From NCBI GenBank assembly GCA_019856515.1, contig CP082230.1, positions 4,216,001 through 4,280,000 of the forward strand: a DNA stretch of 64,000 nucleotides, in the 5' to 3' direction. Below are positions 54,801 to 62,661 of this stretch, in pieces; the first letter of the stretch is position 1, and each line of letters opens with the position of its first letter. The notes under the pieces are model-generated. The model saw nothing but the letters and a program-made list of their open reading frames with translations, did no database searches and was not told the origin of the DNA. Source of the DNA: Prolixibacteraceae bacterium. Lineage in GTDB: Bacteria > Bacteroidota > Bacteroidia > Bacteroidales > Prolixibacteraceae. The position numbers and the translations under genes are program-made.

Positions 54801-56020
54801 GTTACTCCCTGTGGTAGTGTTGGGTGATAAATGGTATAATCATTCTCTTTAAAATCAATAACATTAATTCCTTTATCAAAAGTTCCAACCCATAGATTTC
54901 CATTGTGGTCTTCACATAGGCCATCAATAAGATTACTACTTAAGCTACTTGGATCGTTATTGCGATGGTAGAAATGCATAAAAGGTTGGCGTTCAATGTT
55001 GGTGTTGTTTAACCCTCCACGAACTGTTCCAATCCATAATACTCCTGAGTGATCCTCAAACATGGTGCGGACATGATTACTACCTATTGAATTAGGGTCA
55101 TTGCTTTTATGCATATGTTGAGTAAAAGTCTCATTCCTTGGATTGAATTGCAGTAATCCATTTCTCTCTGTCCCAATCCATAATTCCCCTTTATGGTCTA
55201 GCACCATATCTTTAACAACCAAGTTGGTCTTTTTTGATTGTAATAAAGGATTCATCTTTTTAAAAGCCATAAGGCTCTTACTATAATAAAGAGCACTTTT
55301 GGTGCCAATAACATAACCATAACTAGGAATCTCTTCTACACTTGTGATTTTAGATTGTGTATTATTGGGTACCAAAACAGGGTCTGGGATAGGTACACCA
55401 TCTTTTTTTAGGGTTTCAATATCCCAATAAATAAGTGATCTATTTATCCCAACAATAAGTTTATTATCAGAGGTTATCTCCATACATGCAACATGAAGCG
55501 GACTTTTCAATGAAGTGTTCATTAAAGGGATCTCAATTAATTCAAGGTTATCCTTGTTGCTATCTTTTTTTGCAGAGAATAGACCGTCGTTGGTTCCTAT
55601 GATGAAGTGATTTTCACTAACTTCTTTGATGGAGGTGATATCAAGGTAAGGCCACCCCTCCATATTTCTGAATTTCTTCAGTTCAGGGTTGTATATGCTT
55701 AATCCTTTTGAGGTGACAAACCACATCTCTCCACTGCTATCTGCATAGCTCAGTATAATACCATTATGGAGTAATGAATTTTTATCATTGAACTTATGGT
55801 GATACTTATCGAATTGATATCCGTCGTATTGAAACAGACCATTCGGTGTTCCTATCCATATAATTCCTCTCTTGTCTTGACTTATGGTCGAGACGGAATT
55901 TCTTGTAAAACCTTGGCTTGCATTGAATCGATTAATACGTATCGCAAATAATTGGGGAGCGGTACAGGCAAGATAAATCAAGATGAAGAAATATATTCTA
56001 CATACCTTTAGAATTGTCAT
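51824..56020 (-). CDS. hybrid two-component system sensor/regulator (HTCS)
   Basis: A 1398-residue one-piece sensor and regulator that binds an oligosaccharide in the periplasm and activates nearby genes. A signal/anchor segment is at 1-23. About 12-14 Reg_prop propeller repeats (about 40-700, with IWIGT and LWIGT motifs) and a Y_Y_Y domain (about 715-790) form the sensor, followed by one transmembrane helix (about 800-822). HisKA has phospho-acceptor His873 (NVSHEFKTPLT), then HATPase (about 975-1085, SSGIGLTLTKG), receiver with Asp1196 (LIISDVMMPEMDG), and AraC-type HTH (about 1295-1395). All catalytic residues are present. It adjoins GH30 and two sulfatases, its likely targets. Confidence 0.96.
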   Translation of the reverse strand: MTILKVCRIYFFILIYLACTAPQLFAIRINRFNASQGFTRNSVSTISQDKRGIIWIGTPNGLFQYDGYQFDKYHHKFNDKNSLLHNGIILSYADSSGEMWFVTSKGLSIYNPELKKFRNMEGWPYLDITSIKEVSENHFIIGTNDGLFSAKKDSNKDNLELIEIPLMNTSLKSPLHVACMEITSDNKLIVGINRSLIYWDIETLKKDGVPIPDPVLVPNNTQSKITSVEEIPSYGYVIGTKSALYYSKSLMAFKKMNPLLQSKKTNLVVKDMVLDHKGELWIGTERNGLLQFNPRNETFTQHMHKSNDPNSIGSNHVRTMFEDHSGVLWIGTVRGGLNNTNIERQPFMHFYHRNNDPSSLSSNLIDGLCEDHNGNLWVGTFDKGINVIDFKENDYTIYHPTLPQGVTRILSVTQDRHGRIYCGSNKPGLLSFKWDNIQKKISDLQHIEITDSLKRTYSNISKIYIDSSGIFWMGVHNTKLGLVRYNPNSERGKVLYFDGQTQTNHTSIGHIVDICEDDNNDLWVATYNEGLFRVRINKKTRLPYRFIPYAHHEKKQNSISNNQAFSVMQASDKKIWVGLFGGGINSILPPKKNQQLEINHYSLNEGMPDDVIYGIVESPKGSLWISSNYGISKLNLKTKQFTNYDIEDGLQANNFRKYAYFKGRSGRVYFGGINGVTAFHPEQINKNKLKPKILITGMEVFHHKLEIGKDQEHLPTINSDISSIKDITLKHNQNTFTLNFVGLHYSSPDKNKFKYKLEGFDNQWIYSNSNRRFASYANMNPGTYTFIVTTANSDGVWADETATITITIRPPWWQTWWAYIIYATLIIASLMLFRRVILMKQRYVNKLNLERVEKDKIQEVNREKLEFFTNVSHEFKTPLTLITGPVSDILESNEHLSNRTKNDLSLIKTNADRLLRLINQLIDFRRVEAGHLSLNKENDDYVMFVSHIINSFQKIAEKKGTSLEFSHNIIKQYGNFDKDKLEKVLYNIISNAIKNTPQGGKVNVLVQTMDEHKQTTSNEIYWGVDNQLERCVEIRIVNTGSTIEKDRIPMLFERFYTNNETDETQNIFSSSGIGLTLTKGLVELHKGKLGVMSRNGETSFIIRIPLEEHIVIEDNREFTTETISISREKGDTIKSLLNEQGQENKKPLLLVVDDHQEIRDFISQILSSKYEIIEAVNGKDAYDKVMKVIPDLIISDVMMPEMDGLELCKKIKTNEITNHIPVILLTAKTAIEHRIQGIEMGADSYIPKPFNVRHLETRIEKLMELRDALQEKFKNNFLLIDKAPTGMKESDLKFIKLAENVIKENIMEENFSVESLGKELAYSRMQLYRKMKNITGLSPNEFIRNYRLKQAAKMLQEGELSVTEVLYQVGFSNKSYFTKCFKELYNETPKEYSKKYIS

Positions 56021-56256
56021 GCTTATTGGGGTTTTTTATATTGGGTGATTGAGTTAGTTTTTTGCAATATAAGTTAAAAAAACTGTATTAATAAAGTTTG
56101 AAATGGATAAACTTATTAATTTATTGAAAAATAATTCTATTTTAAATTATAAATAGAGAGTTTATATGAGTGGCTTTGGATCTGTAGTAACGCGAAAAAT
56201 TGGCTTCATATTTCTCTATGGAACACCTTAAAACGCAATTAAATAGAATAAAAATG

Positions 56257-56264
56257 TATTTTTG
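56257..56264 (+). promoter_or_regulatory. candidate -7 box for lacI-type gene
   Basis: TATTTTTG matches TAnnTTTG and predicts transcription start near 56272. This argues that the regulator starts at 56286, not at the upstream in-frame ATGs at 56262 or 56271. Confidence 0.35.
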
Positions 56265-56285
56265 TGCGACATGGACGACAAAAGA

Positions 56286-57311
56286 ATGGAAAAAAAGAAA
56301 GTAACACTACAAGATATAGCGGATGCATTGAACATCACTCGATCTGCCGTTTCTAAGGCATTGAATGATCATCCTAAGATGAGTAAAAAGACCAAAGAGG
56401 CTGTCAATAATATGGCAAAAGAGTTAAGCTATAAGCCCAACCAATTGGCTGCAGCCCTTCGTAAAGGGAAGAGTAAACTTATTGGGGTTATTGTTCCTGC
56501 TGCTAATATTACCTTCTTCTCCTCTGTGATCAGAGGACTTGAAGAGTCCGTAAACAATGCGGGGTATAGTGTTATCCTTACACAATCTCATGACTCCGAG
56601 GAGAAAGAGAAAGAGATCATCGATACCTTAATTGAGACCAGAGTTGATGGGGTTGTGGCTGCATTAGGTCTAAACACAAAGGATTATAGTCATTTTGCAA
56701 AACTGAAAGAGGAGCGGATACCTTTGGTGTTCTTTGATCGTATCATTAAGAATTTTGGAGTAAGCACCGTTCAAATTGATGACTTCAAAGGTGCATATGA
56801 TGCGGTAGCCCACTTAATAGAGAATGGATGTAAACGTATTGCTCATCTTGGTGGACTGCAACATTTGGTGTTATACCGTAACCGTCTTGAGGGATACAAA
56901 GCCGCACTGAAAGATCATGGGATTGAATATCATTCCGAATTGGTTCAGCTTAGCGATCTTCACCATGAAGATGGACGTATTGCAACGCAACGAATGTTAG
57001 AGCTAGATAATGCTCCTGATGGAATATTTTGTTCAAGTGATTATGCTGCAGTAGGAGCACTTCAAGTAGCACGTGAAAATGGTAAAGATGTTCCTAATGA
57101 TATCAAAATTGTTGGGTTTAGTAACGAACCTTTCACCTCCTTCCTTGATCCCGATATTTCCTCTGTTGACCAGTCTAGTGTCATTATGGGACATAAATCA
57201 GGTGAATTAATTTTATCTAATGTAATGAGTTCATCATCAGAGATTAAAGAGCAAAATGTGGTACTTAAACCTACTCTTATGATAAGAAAATCTTCTAAAA
57301 TATTTTTGTAA
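56286..57311 (+). CDS. LacI-family transcriptional regulator
   Basis: A 341-residue LacI/GalR regulator. The helix-turn-helix is at about 4-24 (VTLQDIADALNITRSAVSKAL), followed by the hinge helix containing LAAAL (about 47-51), and the periplasmic-binding-protein-like effector domain (about 58-335, GVIVPAANITFFSSVIRGLE at its start). The hinge contacts a central CG step, in agreement with the TTTCAATCGATTGAAA palindromes found immediately downstream. It precedes the uronate/fucose operon on the same strand and most likely represses it until a sugar or pathway intermediate binds. An in-frame ATG at 56271 is an alternative start. Confidence 0.93.
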   Translation: MEKKKVTLQDIADALNITRSAVSKALNDHPKMSKKTKEAVNNMAKELSYKPNQLAAALRKGKSKLIGVIVPAANITFFSSVIRGLEESVNNAGYSVILTQSHDSEEKEKEIIDTLIETRVDGVVAALGLNTKDYSHFAKLKEERIPLVFFDRIIKNFGVSTVQIDDFKGAYDAVAHLIENGCKRIAHLGGLQHLVLYRNRLEGYKAALKDHGIEYHSELVQLSDLHHEDGRIATQRMLELDNAPDGIFCSSDYAAVGALQVARENGKDVPNDIKIVGFSNEPFTSFLDPDISSVDQSSVIMGHKSGELILSNVMSSSSEIKEQNVVLKPTLMIRKSSKIFL

Positions 57312-57335
57312 TAATATTTTTTTATCTAGTTTTAG

Positions 57336-57349
57336 TTCAACCGATTGAA
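57336..57349. promoter_or_regulatory. LacI-type operator, copy 1
   Basis: TTCAACCGATTGAA, the palindrome TTCAATCGATTGAA with one mismatch, 25 bp after the lacI stop codon. Its centre is 100 bp from that of copy 2. Confidence 0.7.
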
Positions 57350-57356
57350 ATATATG

Positions 57357-57389
57357 TTGAAGAGCATGTATAAATGACTCGCTCTTCAA
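57357..57389 (+). terminator. hairpin after the LacI gene
   Basis: TTGAAGAGC pairs with GCTCTTCAA (9 bp, 15-nt loop). It falls between operator copies 1 and 2 and lacks a good T-tract. A probable lacI terminator of moderate strength. Confidence 0.5.
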
Positions 57390-57434
57390 CACTATATTCT
57401 TTGAATAAAAGGTTGCATTTTTTTTATGAACAAA

Positions 57435-57450
57435 TTTCAATCGATTGAAA
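57435..57450. promoter_or_regulatory. LacI-type operator, copy 2
   Basis: Perfect 16-bp palindrome TTTCAATCGATTGAAA with a central CG step, about 94 bp upstream of the uxaA-type start codon. Confidence 0.85.
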
Positions 57451-57512
57451 TAACTTTATTAATTACCATAAGCATAGAATATTTTTACCGGTGATATTTT
57501 TTTATGCTACAA

Positions 57513-57527
57513 TTTCAATCGATTGAA
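57513..57527. promoter_or_regulatory. LacI-type operator, copy 3
   Basis: TTTCAATCGATTGAA, ending 16 bp before the uxaA-type start codon and centred about 78 bp from copy 2. Its position would block transcription initiation or elongation directly. Two bound sites could support looping. Confidence 0.85.
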
Positions 57528-57543
57528 TCTATTATAACAAGAT

Positions 57544-59196
57544 ATGAAAAACAGGTTAATTAAAATCAGTCCTAAGGACAATCTATTGGTTGCATTAGAA
57601 GATATTGCACCGGGAGAAATCGTTGATTATGATGGTGTACCATATACTGTAACACATGGTGTAAAGGTGAAGCATAAGATTGCTGAGCATGATTTTAATA
57701 CAGGAGATATTGTGGTTATGTATGGCTTACCAGTAGGTAAGACTTTAGAGCCAATTGGTAAAGGAGAAGTGATTACAACCGAAAATATTGTACATCACAC
57801 AGGAGCATTTTCAAAGAGTAGTGGAGGATACCAATGGAGTGCTCCTGATGTGAAAGCATTTGAGAACCGTACATTTAATGGATATAAGCGTGAGGATGGA
57901 AAGGTTGGTACAGCCAATAACTGGTTGGTCGTACCATTGGTTTTTTGTCAGAATCGAAACATCCGAATTCTTCAAGAAGAGTTGGAAGATCAATTAGGAT
58001 ATAAGCGTTCTCAAAGTAAGGCGATCGATATAGCCCAAATTACTGCAGCAATACAAAATGGAGCATCCATTGAAGACGTATTAGATCTTGATGTGGTAGG
58101 ACTTGGACAGCAGAGCAACCGATCACCTTTCTTTCCAAATGTGGATGGCATACGTTTTATTACCCACGATGGTGGTTGTGGTGGAACTAGAGAAGATGCT
58201 ATCGTGTTGAGCAAACTTCTTGCTGGCTACATTGCCAATGCCAATGTTGCAGGAGCGACGATCCTTGGCCTAGGTTGTCAAAATGCAGAGGTGAAATATA
58301 TCAACCAATTTCTAGAAGAGTTTGGTGTGTTGAATCAGAAGCCTGTTTATATCCTTGAGCAACAACAGAGTGTTTCAGAAAGAGACTTTATTGCAGAGGC
58401 AGTAAAGATGACCTTTGCTGGATTGATGGAAGCCAATAAATTCAAGAGAACACCCCAACCTCTAAGTGAATTAGTGATTGGTCTTGAGTGTGGCGGATCA
58501 GATGGTTTTTCAGGTATCTCGTCAAATCCTCTACTTGGTTACATCAGTGATATGATTGTAGCATTAGGTGGAAGTGCGATTCTTGCTGAGTTCCCTGAAC
58601 TTAATGGCGTAGAGCAAAATATTGTTGACCGTTGTGTTAAACCAGAGTATGCCGATAAATTTACAGAACTCATTCGCACCTACGCACAGAGAGCGAAAGA
58701 GGCTGGATCTGGATTCGAGGCAAACCCCTCTCCTGGTAACATCAAGGATGGTTTGATCACGGATGCCATGAAATCTGCTGGTGCCGCGTTAAAAGGAGGT
58801 ACATCACCAATTCTTGATGTACTTGACTATACCGAAGTCGTAACAAAGAAAGGGTTGAACCTACTATGTACGCCTGGTAACGATGTAGAGTCTACCACAG
58901 GGTTGGCATCGACAGGTGCTAATATCATTCTTTTCAGTACAGGCTTGGGGACACCAACAGGTAATCCAACTGTGCCTGTAATCAAAGTGTCGAGCAACAC
59001 TGATCTTTCAGAGAGAATGAGCGATATCATTGATTTTAATGCAGGTGATATTGTAACAGGAGCACAGTCTATTCGTGAGCGTGCCTTTGAACTAATGGAA
59101 TACATTATAGAAGTGTCATCCGGAGAACAGTTGGTAAAAGCGGAAAAGCTAAGACAGTATGACTTTATCCCATGGAAAAGAGGTGTTTCTCTTTAA
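57544..59196 (+). CDS. uxaA: altronate-dehydratase-family enzyme (UxaA-type)
   Basis: A 550-residue sugar-acid dehydratase: SAF domain at about 1-95 (DNLLVALEDIAPGEIVDYDG, GKGEVIT), then the UxaA catalytic domain with GCGGTREDA, GLGCQNAEVKYI and LECGGSDGFSG motifs. Altronate dehydratase converts D-altronate to 2-keto-3-deoxy-D-gluconate. In Campylobacter fucose clusters a UxaA relative is found beside a fucose permease and amidohydrolase, so L-fuconate is an alternative substrate here. It is the first gene after three operator copies and 32 bp before the UxaB-type gene. Which acid it dehydrates cannot be decided from sequence alone. Confidence 0.9.
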   Translation: MKNRLIKISPKDNLLVALEDIAPGEIVDYDGVPYTVTHGVKVKHKIAEHDFNTGDIVVMYGLPVGKTLEPIGKGEVITTENIVHHTGAFSKSSGGYQWSAPDVKAFENRTFNGYKREDGKVGTANNWLVVPLVFCQNRNIRILQEELEDQLGYKRSQSKAIDIAQITAAIQNGASIEDVLDLDVVGLGQQSNRSPFFPNVDGIRFITHDGGCGGTREDAIVLSKLLAGYIANANVAGATILGLGCQNAEVKYINQFLEEFGVLNQKPVYILEQQQSVSERDFIAEAVKMTFAGLMEANKFKRTPQPLSELVIGLECGGSDGFSGISSNPLLGYISDMIVALGGSAILAEFPELNGVEQNIVDRCVKPEYADKFTELIRTYAQRAKEAGSGFEANPSPGNIKDGLITDAMKSAGAALKGGTSPILDVLDYTEVVTKKGLNLLCTPGNDVESTTGLASTGANIILFSTGLGTPTGNPTVPVIKVSSNTDLSERMSDIIDFNAGDIVTGAQSIRERAFELMEYIIEVSSGEQLVKAEKLRQYDFIPWKRGVSL

Positions 59197-59228
59197 TCAA
59201 AATAAAACCATTCAAACAGTAACAGAAG

Positions 59229-60677
59229 ATGAAATTAAATAGAGCAAATATAACTCCAGCCTTACCTAAAAGGCCTATTAAGATTGTACAGTTCGGTGAA
59301 GGTAACTTCCTAAGAGCATTTGTGGATTGGATGATCGATAGAATGAATAAGACATTAGATTTCAATGCAGGAATCAAAGTGATACAACCTATCGACCGAG
59401 GAATGGTGGATATGTTGAACGACCAAGATGGTCTTTATACGTTGTATCTGCGTGGTCTTCAAAATGGGGAAGCTAAAAGTGAGCATACGCTAATCGATGC
59501 GATCCAAGGTGGACTTAATCCATATACCGAACATGAAGCTTTTCTTGCCTTGGCAGAAGAAGAGGAGCTGAGATTTGTGATCTCTAACACCACCGAAGCA
59601 GGTATCGCTTTCGATCCAAACGATAAGTTAGAAGACAAGCCTCAGAACTCATACCCTGGTAAATTAACAGCCCTTCTATATGAGAGATTCTGTCATTTCG
59701 AGGGTAACAAAGACAAAGGGTTGATCATCATCCCATGTGAGTTAATCGATGAAAATGCTGTTCGTCTTAAAGAGATCGTTCTTAAGTATGCGAATCTATG
59801 GAACCTAGGAGCTGATTTCTTGAGATGGATCGAAGAGTCGAACTACTTCTGTAGTACTTTAGTGGATCGTATCGTTCCTGGATACCCAAGAGATCGTATG
59901 CCAGAAATTACTGAAGAGCTAGGATATGAAGACAACCTAGTGGTAGAAGGCGAATTCTTCCACCTATGGGTTATTCAAGCTCCAGAACAAGTACAAAAAG
60001 AGTTTCCTGCACCTGAGGCTGGACTAAATGTAATCTATACTGACGATATCCGTCCTTACAAAAAACGTAAAGTAAGAATCCTAAATGGCGTACACACTGT
60101 ATTGGTTCCTGTTGCCTATCTGTATGGATTGGATGCCGTAAGACAATCTGTAGAGAATGAGGTGTGTGGTCGTTTCATTCAAAAAGCGATCGACGAAGAG
60201 ATTATCCCTTCGTTAGATATGGATAAAGAGGAGTTGACTGCCTATTCTAAGGACGTGTTAGAACGTTTCAGTAACCCTTATATCCACCACCTTCTATTGT
60301 CGATATCATTAAATTCGTTCTCTAAATTTGAGACTCGTGTATTGCCAACAATCTTAGCATATGTGGAGCAAGAAGGTAAAGTGCCCGCAAGGTTAACTTT
60401 TGCTATGGCAGCCATGCTATACTTCTACAGAGGAAAACGTAACCTAGAGGACATCCCTGTAAACGATGCTAAAGAGGTGATGGATTTGATGAACAGAGAG
60501 TGGGCTAATGTATCTTCTTCTCTTGAGTTTGAAGGATTAGTGAAAAATGTATTGGCTGAAAAAGCAATCTGGAAAATGGACCTTAACGAAGTAGATGGAT
60601 TGGCTGACGCAGTCACTAAGTCACTACAGTTGATCCATGATCAAGGGATGAATAAAGCCATTGAGAATATGCTATAA
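59229..60677 (+). CDS. uxaB: tagaturonate-reductase/mannitol-dehydrogenase-family oxidoreductase (UxaB-type)
   Basis: A 482-residue long-chain polyol/sugar-acid dehydrogenase. The N-terminal Rossmann region has FGEGNFLRAFVDWM (about 18-31), and the catalytic segment is Lys...NGVHT (KKRKVRILNGVHTVL, about 277-291), with the Lys/Asn/His set of the family. UxaB reduces D-tagaturonate to D-altronate, the UxaA substrate, which fits the gene pair. But a uronate isomerase (UxaC) is absent here, and the rest of the operon points to fucose, so it might instead oxidise a deoxy-keto acid of that route. It is 32 bp after uxaA. Confidence 0.88.
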   Translation: MKLNRANITPALPKRPIKIVQFGEGNFLRAFVDWMIDRMNKTLDFNAGIKVIQPIDRGMVDMLNDQDGLYTLYLRGLQNGEAKSEHTLIDAIQGGLNPYTEHEAFLALAEEEELRFVISNTTEAGIAFDPNDKLEDKPQNSYPGKLTALLYERFCHFEGNKDKGLIIIPCELIDENAVRLKEIVLKYANLWNLGADFLRWIEESNYFCSTLVDRIVPGYPRDRMPEITEELGYEDNLVVEGEFFHLWVIQAPEQVQKEFPAPEAGLNVIYTDDIRPYKKRKVRILNGVHTVLVPVAYLYGLDAVRQSVENEVCGRFIQKAIDEEIIPSLDMDKEELTAYSKDVLERFSNPYIHHLLLSISLNSFSKFETRVLPTILAYVEQEGKVPARLTFAMAAMLYFYRGKRNLEDIPVNDAKEVMDLMNREWANVSSSLEFEGLVKNVLAEKAIWKMDLNEVDGLADAVTKSLQLIHDQGMNKAIENML

Positions 60678-60694
60678 ACGAACAAGAAAATGTT

Positions 60695-60766
60695 TAGACT
60701 ACTGTAGATGCTGAATTTATATTTGTCTACTATCACTCGTAATTTTACAATGCACGCAGTAGTCTA
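60695..60766. promoter_or_regulatory. 10-bp inverted repeat in the mid-operon gap
   Basis: TAGACTACTG (60695-60704) and its exact complement CAGTAGTCTA (60757-60766) bracket a 52-nt loop in the 144-bp gap between uxaB and the amidohydrolase gene. It could separate two transcriptional or mRNA-stability segments of the operon. Confidence 0.4.
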
Positions 60767-60821
60767 TCATTTCTTTAAAAACATAACATACAAGCAAACA
60801 AACTAAGCGAAATTAAACCGT

Positions 60822-61658
60822 ATGAAAACACCTAGAATAGATTCGCATCAACACTTTTGGAAGTATGACACCCAAAAGCATGCTTGGATATCAGACGAGA
60901 TGTCTATCCTAAAGAAGGACTATTTTCCCGCAGACCTTAAACCATGTTTAGAAGCGATTGAATTTGATGGATGTGTCGCTGTTCAAGCGGACCAATCTGA
61001 AGACGAAACCAAATTTCTCATTGCCCTATCAGAGACCGACCGTTTCGTTAGAGGCGTTGTAGGATGGGTTGACTTCAGAGCAGAAGATATCGAAGAGCGC
61101 TTGGCATACTACAAGAACTATCCTGTGGTAAAAGGATTTCGTCATGTAGTCCAAGATGAACCCGATGATGCTTTCCTACTAGGTGATGATTTCATGCGCG
61201 GTATTGCTTTGTTAGAGAAGTATGGGTACACTTATGACATCTTGATTTTAGAAAAGCACCTTAAAGTGGCTGAGAAATTTATTACCGCTTTTCCTAACCA
61301 ACCTTTTGTCATTGATCACATTGCCAAACCAAATATCAAAGAGAAATCAATAGATACTTGGAAGGCAGATATGCAAGCGATCGCAAAACATAAGAATGTC
61401 TACTGCAAGTTATCAGGCATGGTAACTGAAGCAGATTGGAGCAATTGGAACGACGACGATCTTATTCCGTATATCGATGCTACCATCGAAACATTTGGTG
61501 CCGACAGAGTAATGATCGGATCGGATTGGCCAGTATGTACCTTAGGAGGAAGTTATCAGAGAGTGATGGGGGTAGTGATGGATCGAATTAACCTTCTTTC
61601 AGAAACCGACCAAGAAGCTATCTTGGGAGGAAACGCAATTAAATTTTATAACCTTTAA
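60822..61658 (+). CDS. amidohydrolase-2 family lactonase (L-fuconolactonase/rhamnonolactonase-like)
   Basis: A 278-residue metal-dependent TIM-barrel hydrolase of COG3618. The metal and catalytic signature is HQHFW (9-13) after an RIDS start, with later HVVQDEPDD, DHIAKP and GSDWPV segments containing His and Asp ligands. Family members open L-fucono-1,5-lactone or L-rhamnono-1,4-lactone. It is 14 bp upstream of the aldo/keto reductase gene, which would make the lactone, and in the same cluster as a FucP-like permease. L-fuconolactonase is therefore the favoured function (inference from context). Confidence 0.88.
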   Translation: MKTPRIDSHQHFWKYDTQKHAWISDEMSILKKDYFPADLKPCLEAIEFDGCVAVQADQSEDETKFLIALSETDRFVRGVVGWVDFRAEDIEERLAYYKNYPVVKGFRHVVQDEPDDAFLLGDDFMRGIALLEKYGYTYDILILEKHLKVAEKFITAFPNQPFVIDHIAKPNIKEKSIDTWKADMQAIAKHKNVYCKLSGMVTEADWSNWNDDDLIPYIDATIETFGADRVMIGSDWPVCTLGGSYQRVMGVVMDRINLLSETDQEAILGGNAIKFYNL

Positions 61659-61672
61659 TAACCATAAATAGA

Positions 61673-62629
61673 ATGAAACCTACATATATAACAGGAGACT
61701 ACAAAGAGAGTAAATTTTTCAACAACGAAAGCCGTTTGGTGTGTGGACTATCAGGTATTGGTGGGGTATGGGGACACGTTCCTGAAAGAGATGCCGTAGA
61801 GACGATTCTTTATGCACTAGAGAATGGTGTTCGTGTGGTTGACACTGCTCCTTCTTATAATATGTCTCAAGCTTATTTAGGTAAAGCACTGAAAGAGTGG
61901 GAGGGTGAACGTCCATTTATCAGCTCTAAAGTAGGTCGTCTTAAGTCTGAAAAGGCTGACGACTGTGTAGTGGACTACTCTAGCGAAACAATGCGTAAGA
62001 GTGTATATGAAAGTCTTGAGCTTATTGGCGTGGATTCGTTAGATCTTCTTTTTCTTCACGAACCGCATCTAGTACCTGTTGAGCGTATGGATGAGATCAT
62101 GTCTTGTCTTATGGATCTAAAGAAAGAGGGGCTTGTAAAACGTTTAGGTGTTGGTGGAAACCCTCCAGAATCATTTTACCCTTTTCTAAGAAATGACTAT
62201 TTTGATGCATTGTCTGGATTCTTGAAAATGGATGCGTGTAACCTTACAGGTTTCGAAAAAGATATTCCTACACTCCGCAAAGAGGGGATTGGATACTATG
62301 CGGCTTCGGCTCTACATATGGGACTTCTTGGTCGTCGTTTAGACATGTACAACGAATCACGTCCAAACAACGAATGGATCACAAACTTAGATGTAGATGT
62401 TGCAATGAGAATGAATGAAATTGCCAAGCAAAATGACATTCCTCTTTCTCGTATGGCACTTCGCTACCTATTCTCAATGGAAGAGGCAGATCGTGTCGTT
62501 GTAGGACCACACACCGTAGCTCAAATGCGTGACCTATTGATCGCATGGAACGAAGGTGTATTGACAGAAGATCTTTTCAATGAGATCACCAATACTATTA
62601 TTGAAATGAGAAAACCAGTACTAGCATAA
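61673..62629 (+). CDS. aldo/keto reductase (L-fucose dehydrogenase/D-threo-aldose dehydrogenase-like)
   Basis: A 318-residue NAD(P)-dependent AKR of the D-threo-aldose 1-dehydrogenase subgroup. The catalytic tetrad is complete: Asp57 (VVDTAPSYN), Tyr62, Lys86 (ISSKVGRL) and His129 (LFLHEPH). The subgroup oxidises the anomeric carbon of L-fucose, D-arabinose or related sugars to the lactone, which the preceding lactonase would open. It lies 14 bp after the lactonase and 32 bp before the permease gene. The length matches the family. Confidence 0.87.
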   Translation: MKPTYITGDYKESKFFNNESRLVCGLSGIGGVWGHVPERDAVETILYALENGVRVVDTAPSYNMSQAYLGKALKEWEGERPFISSKVGRLKSEKADDCVVDYSSETMRKSVYESLELIGVDSLDLLFLHEPHLVPVERMDEIMSCLMDLKKEGLVKRLGVGGNPPESFYPFLRNDYFDALSGFLKMDACNLTGFEKDIPTLRKEGIGYYAASALHMGLLGRRLDMYNESRPNNEWITNLDVDVAMRMNEIAKQNDIPLSRMALRYLFSMEEADRVVVGPHTVAQMRDLLIAWNEGVLTEDLFNEITNTIIEMRKPVLA

Positions 62630-62661
62630 AAACCAATAACAACACATTAAATCAAACGATT

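Noticed and set aside
57357..57389. Possible riboswitch before the uxaA-type gene
   Set aside because: Only a simple 9-bp hairpin and three DNA palindromes are present; no known aptamer core was recognised.
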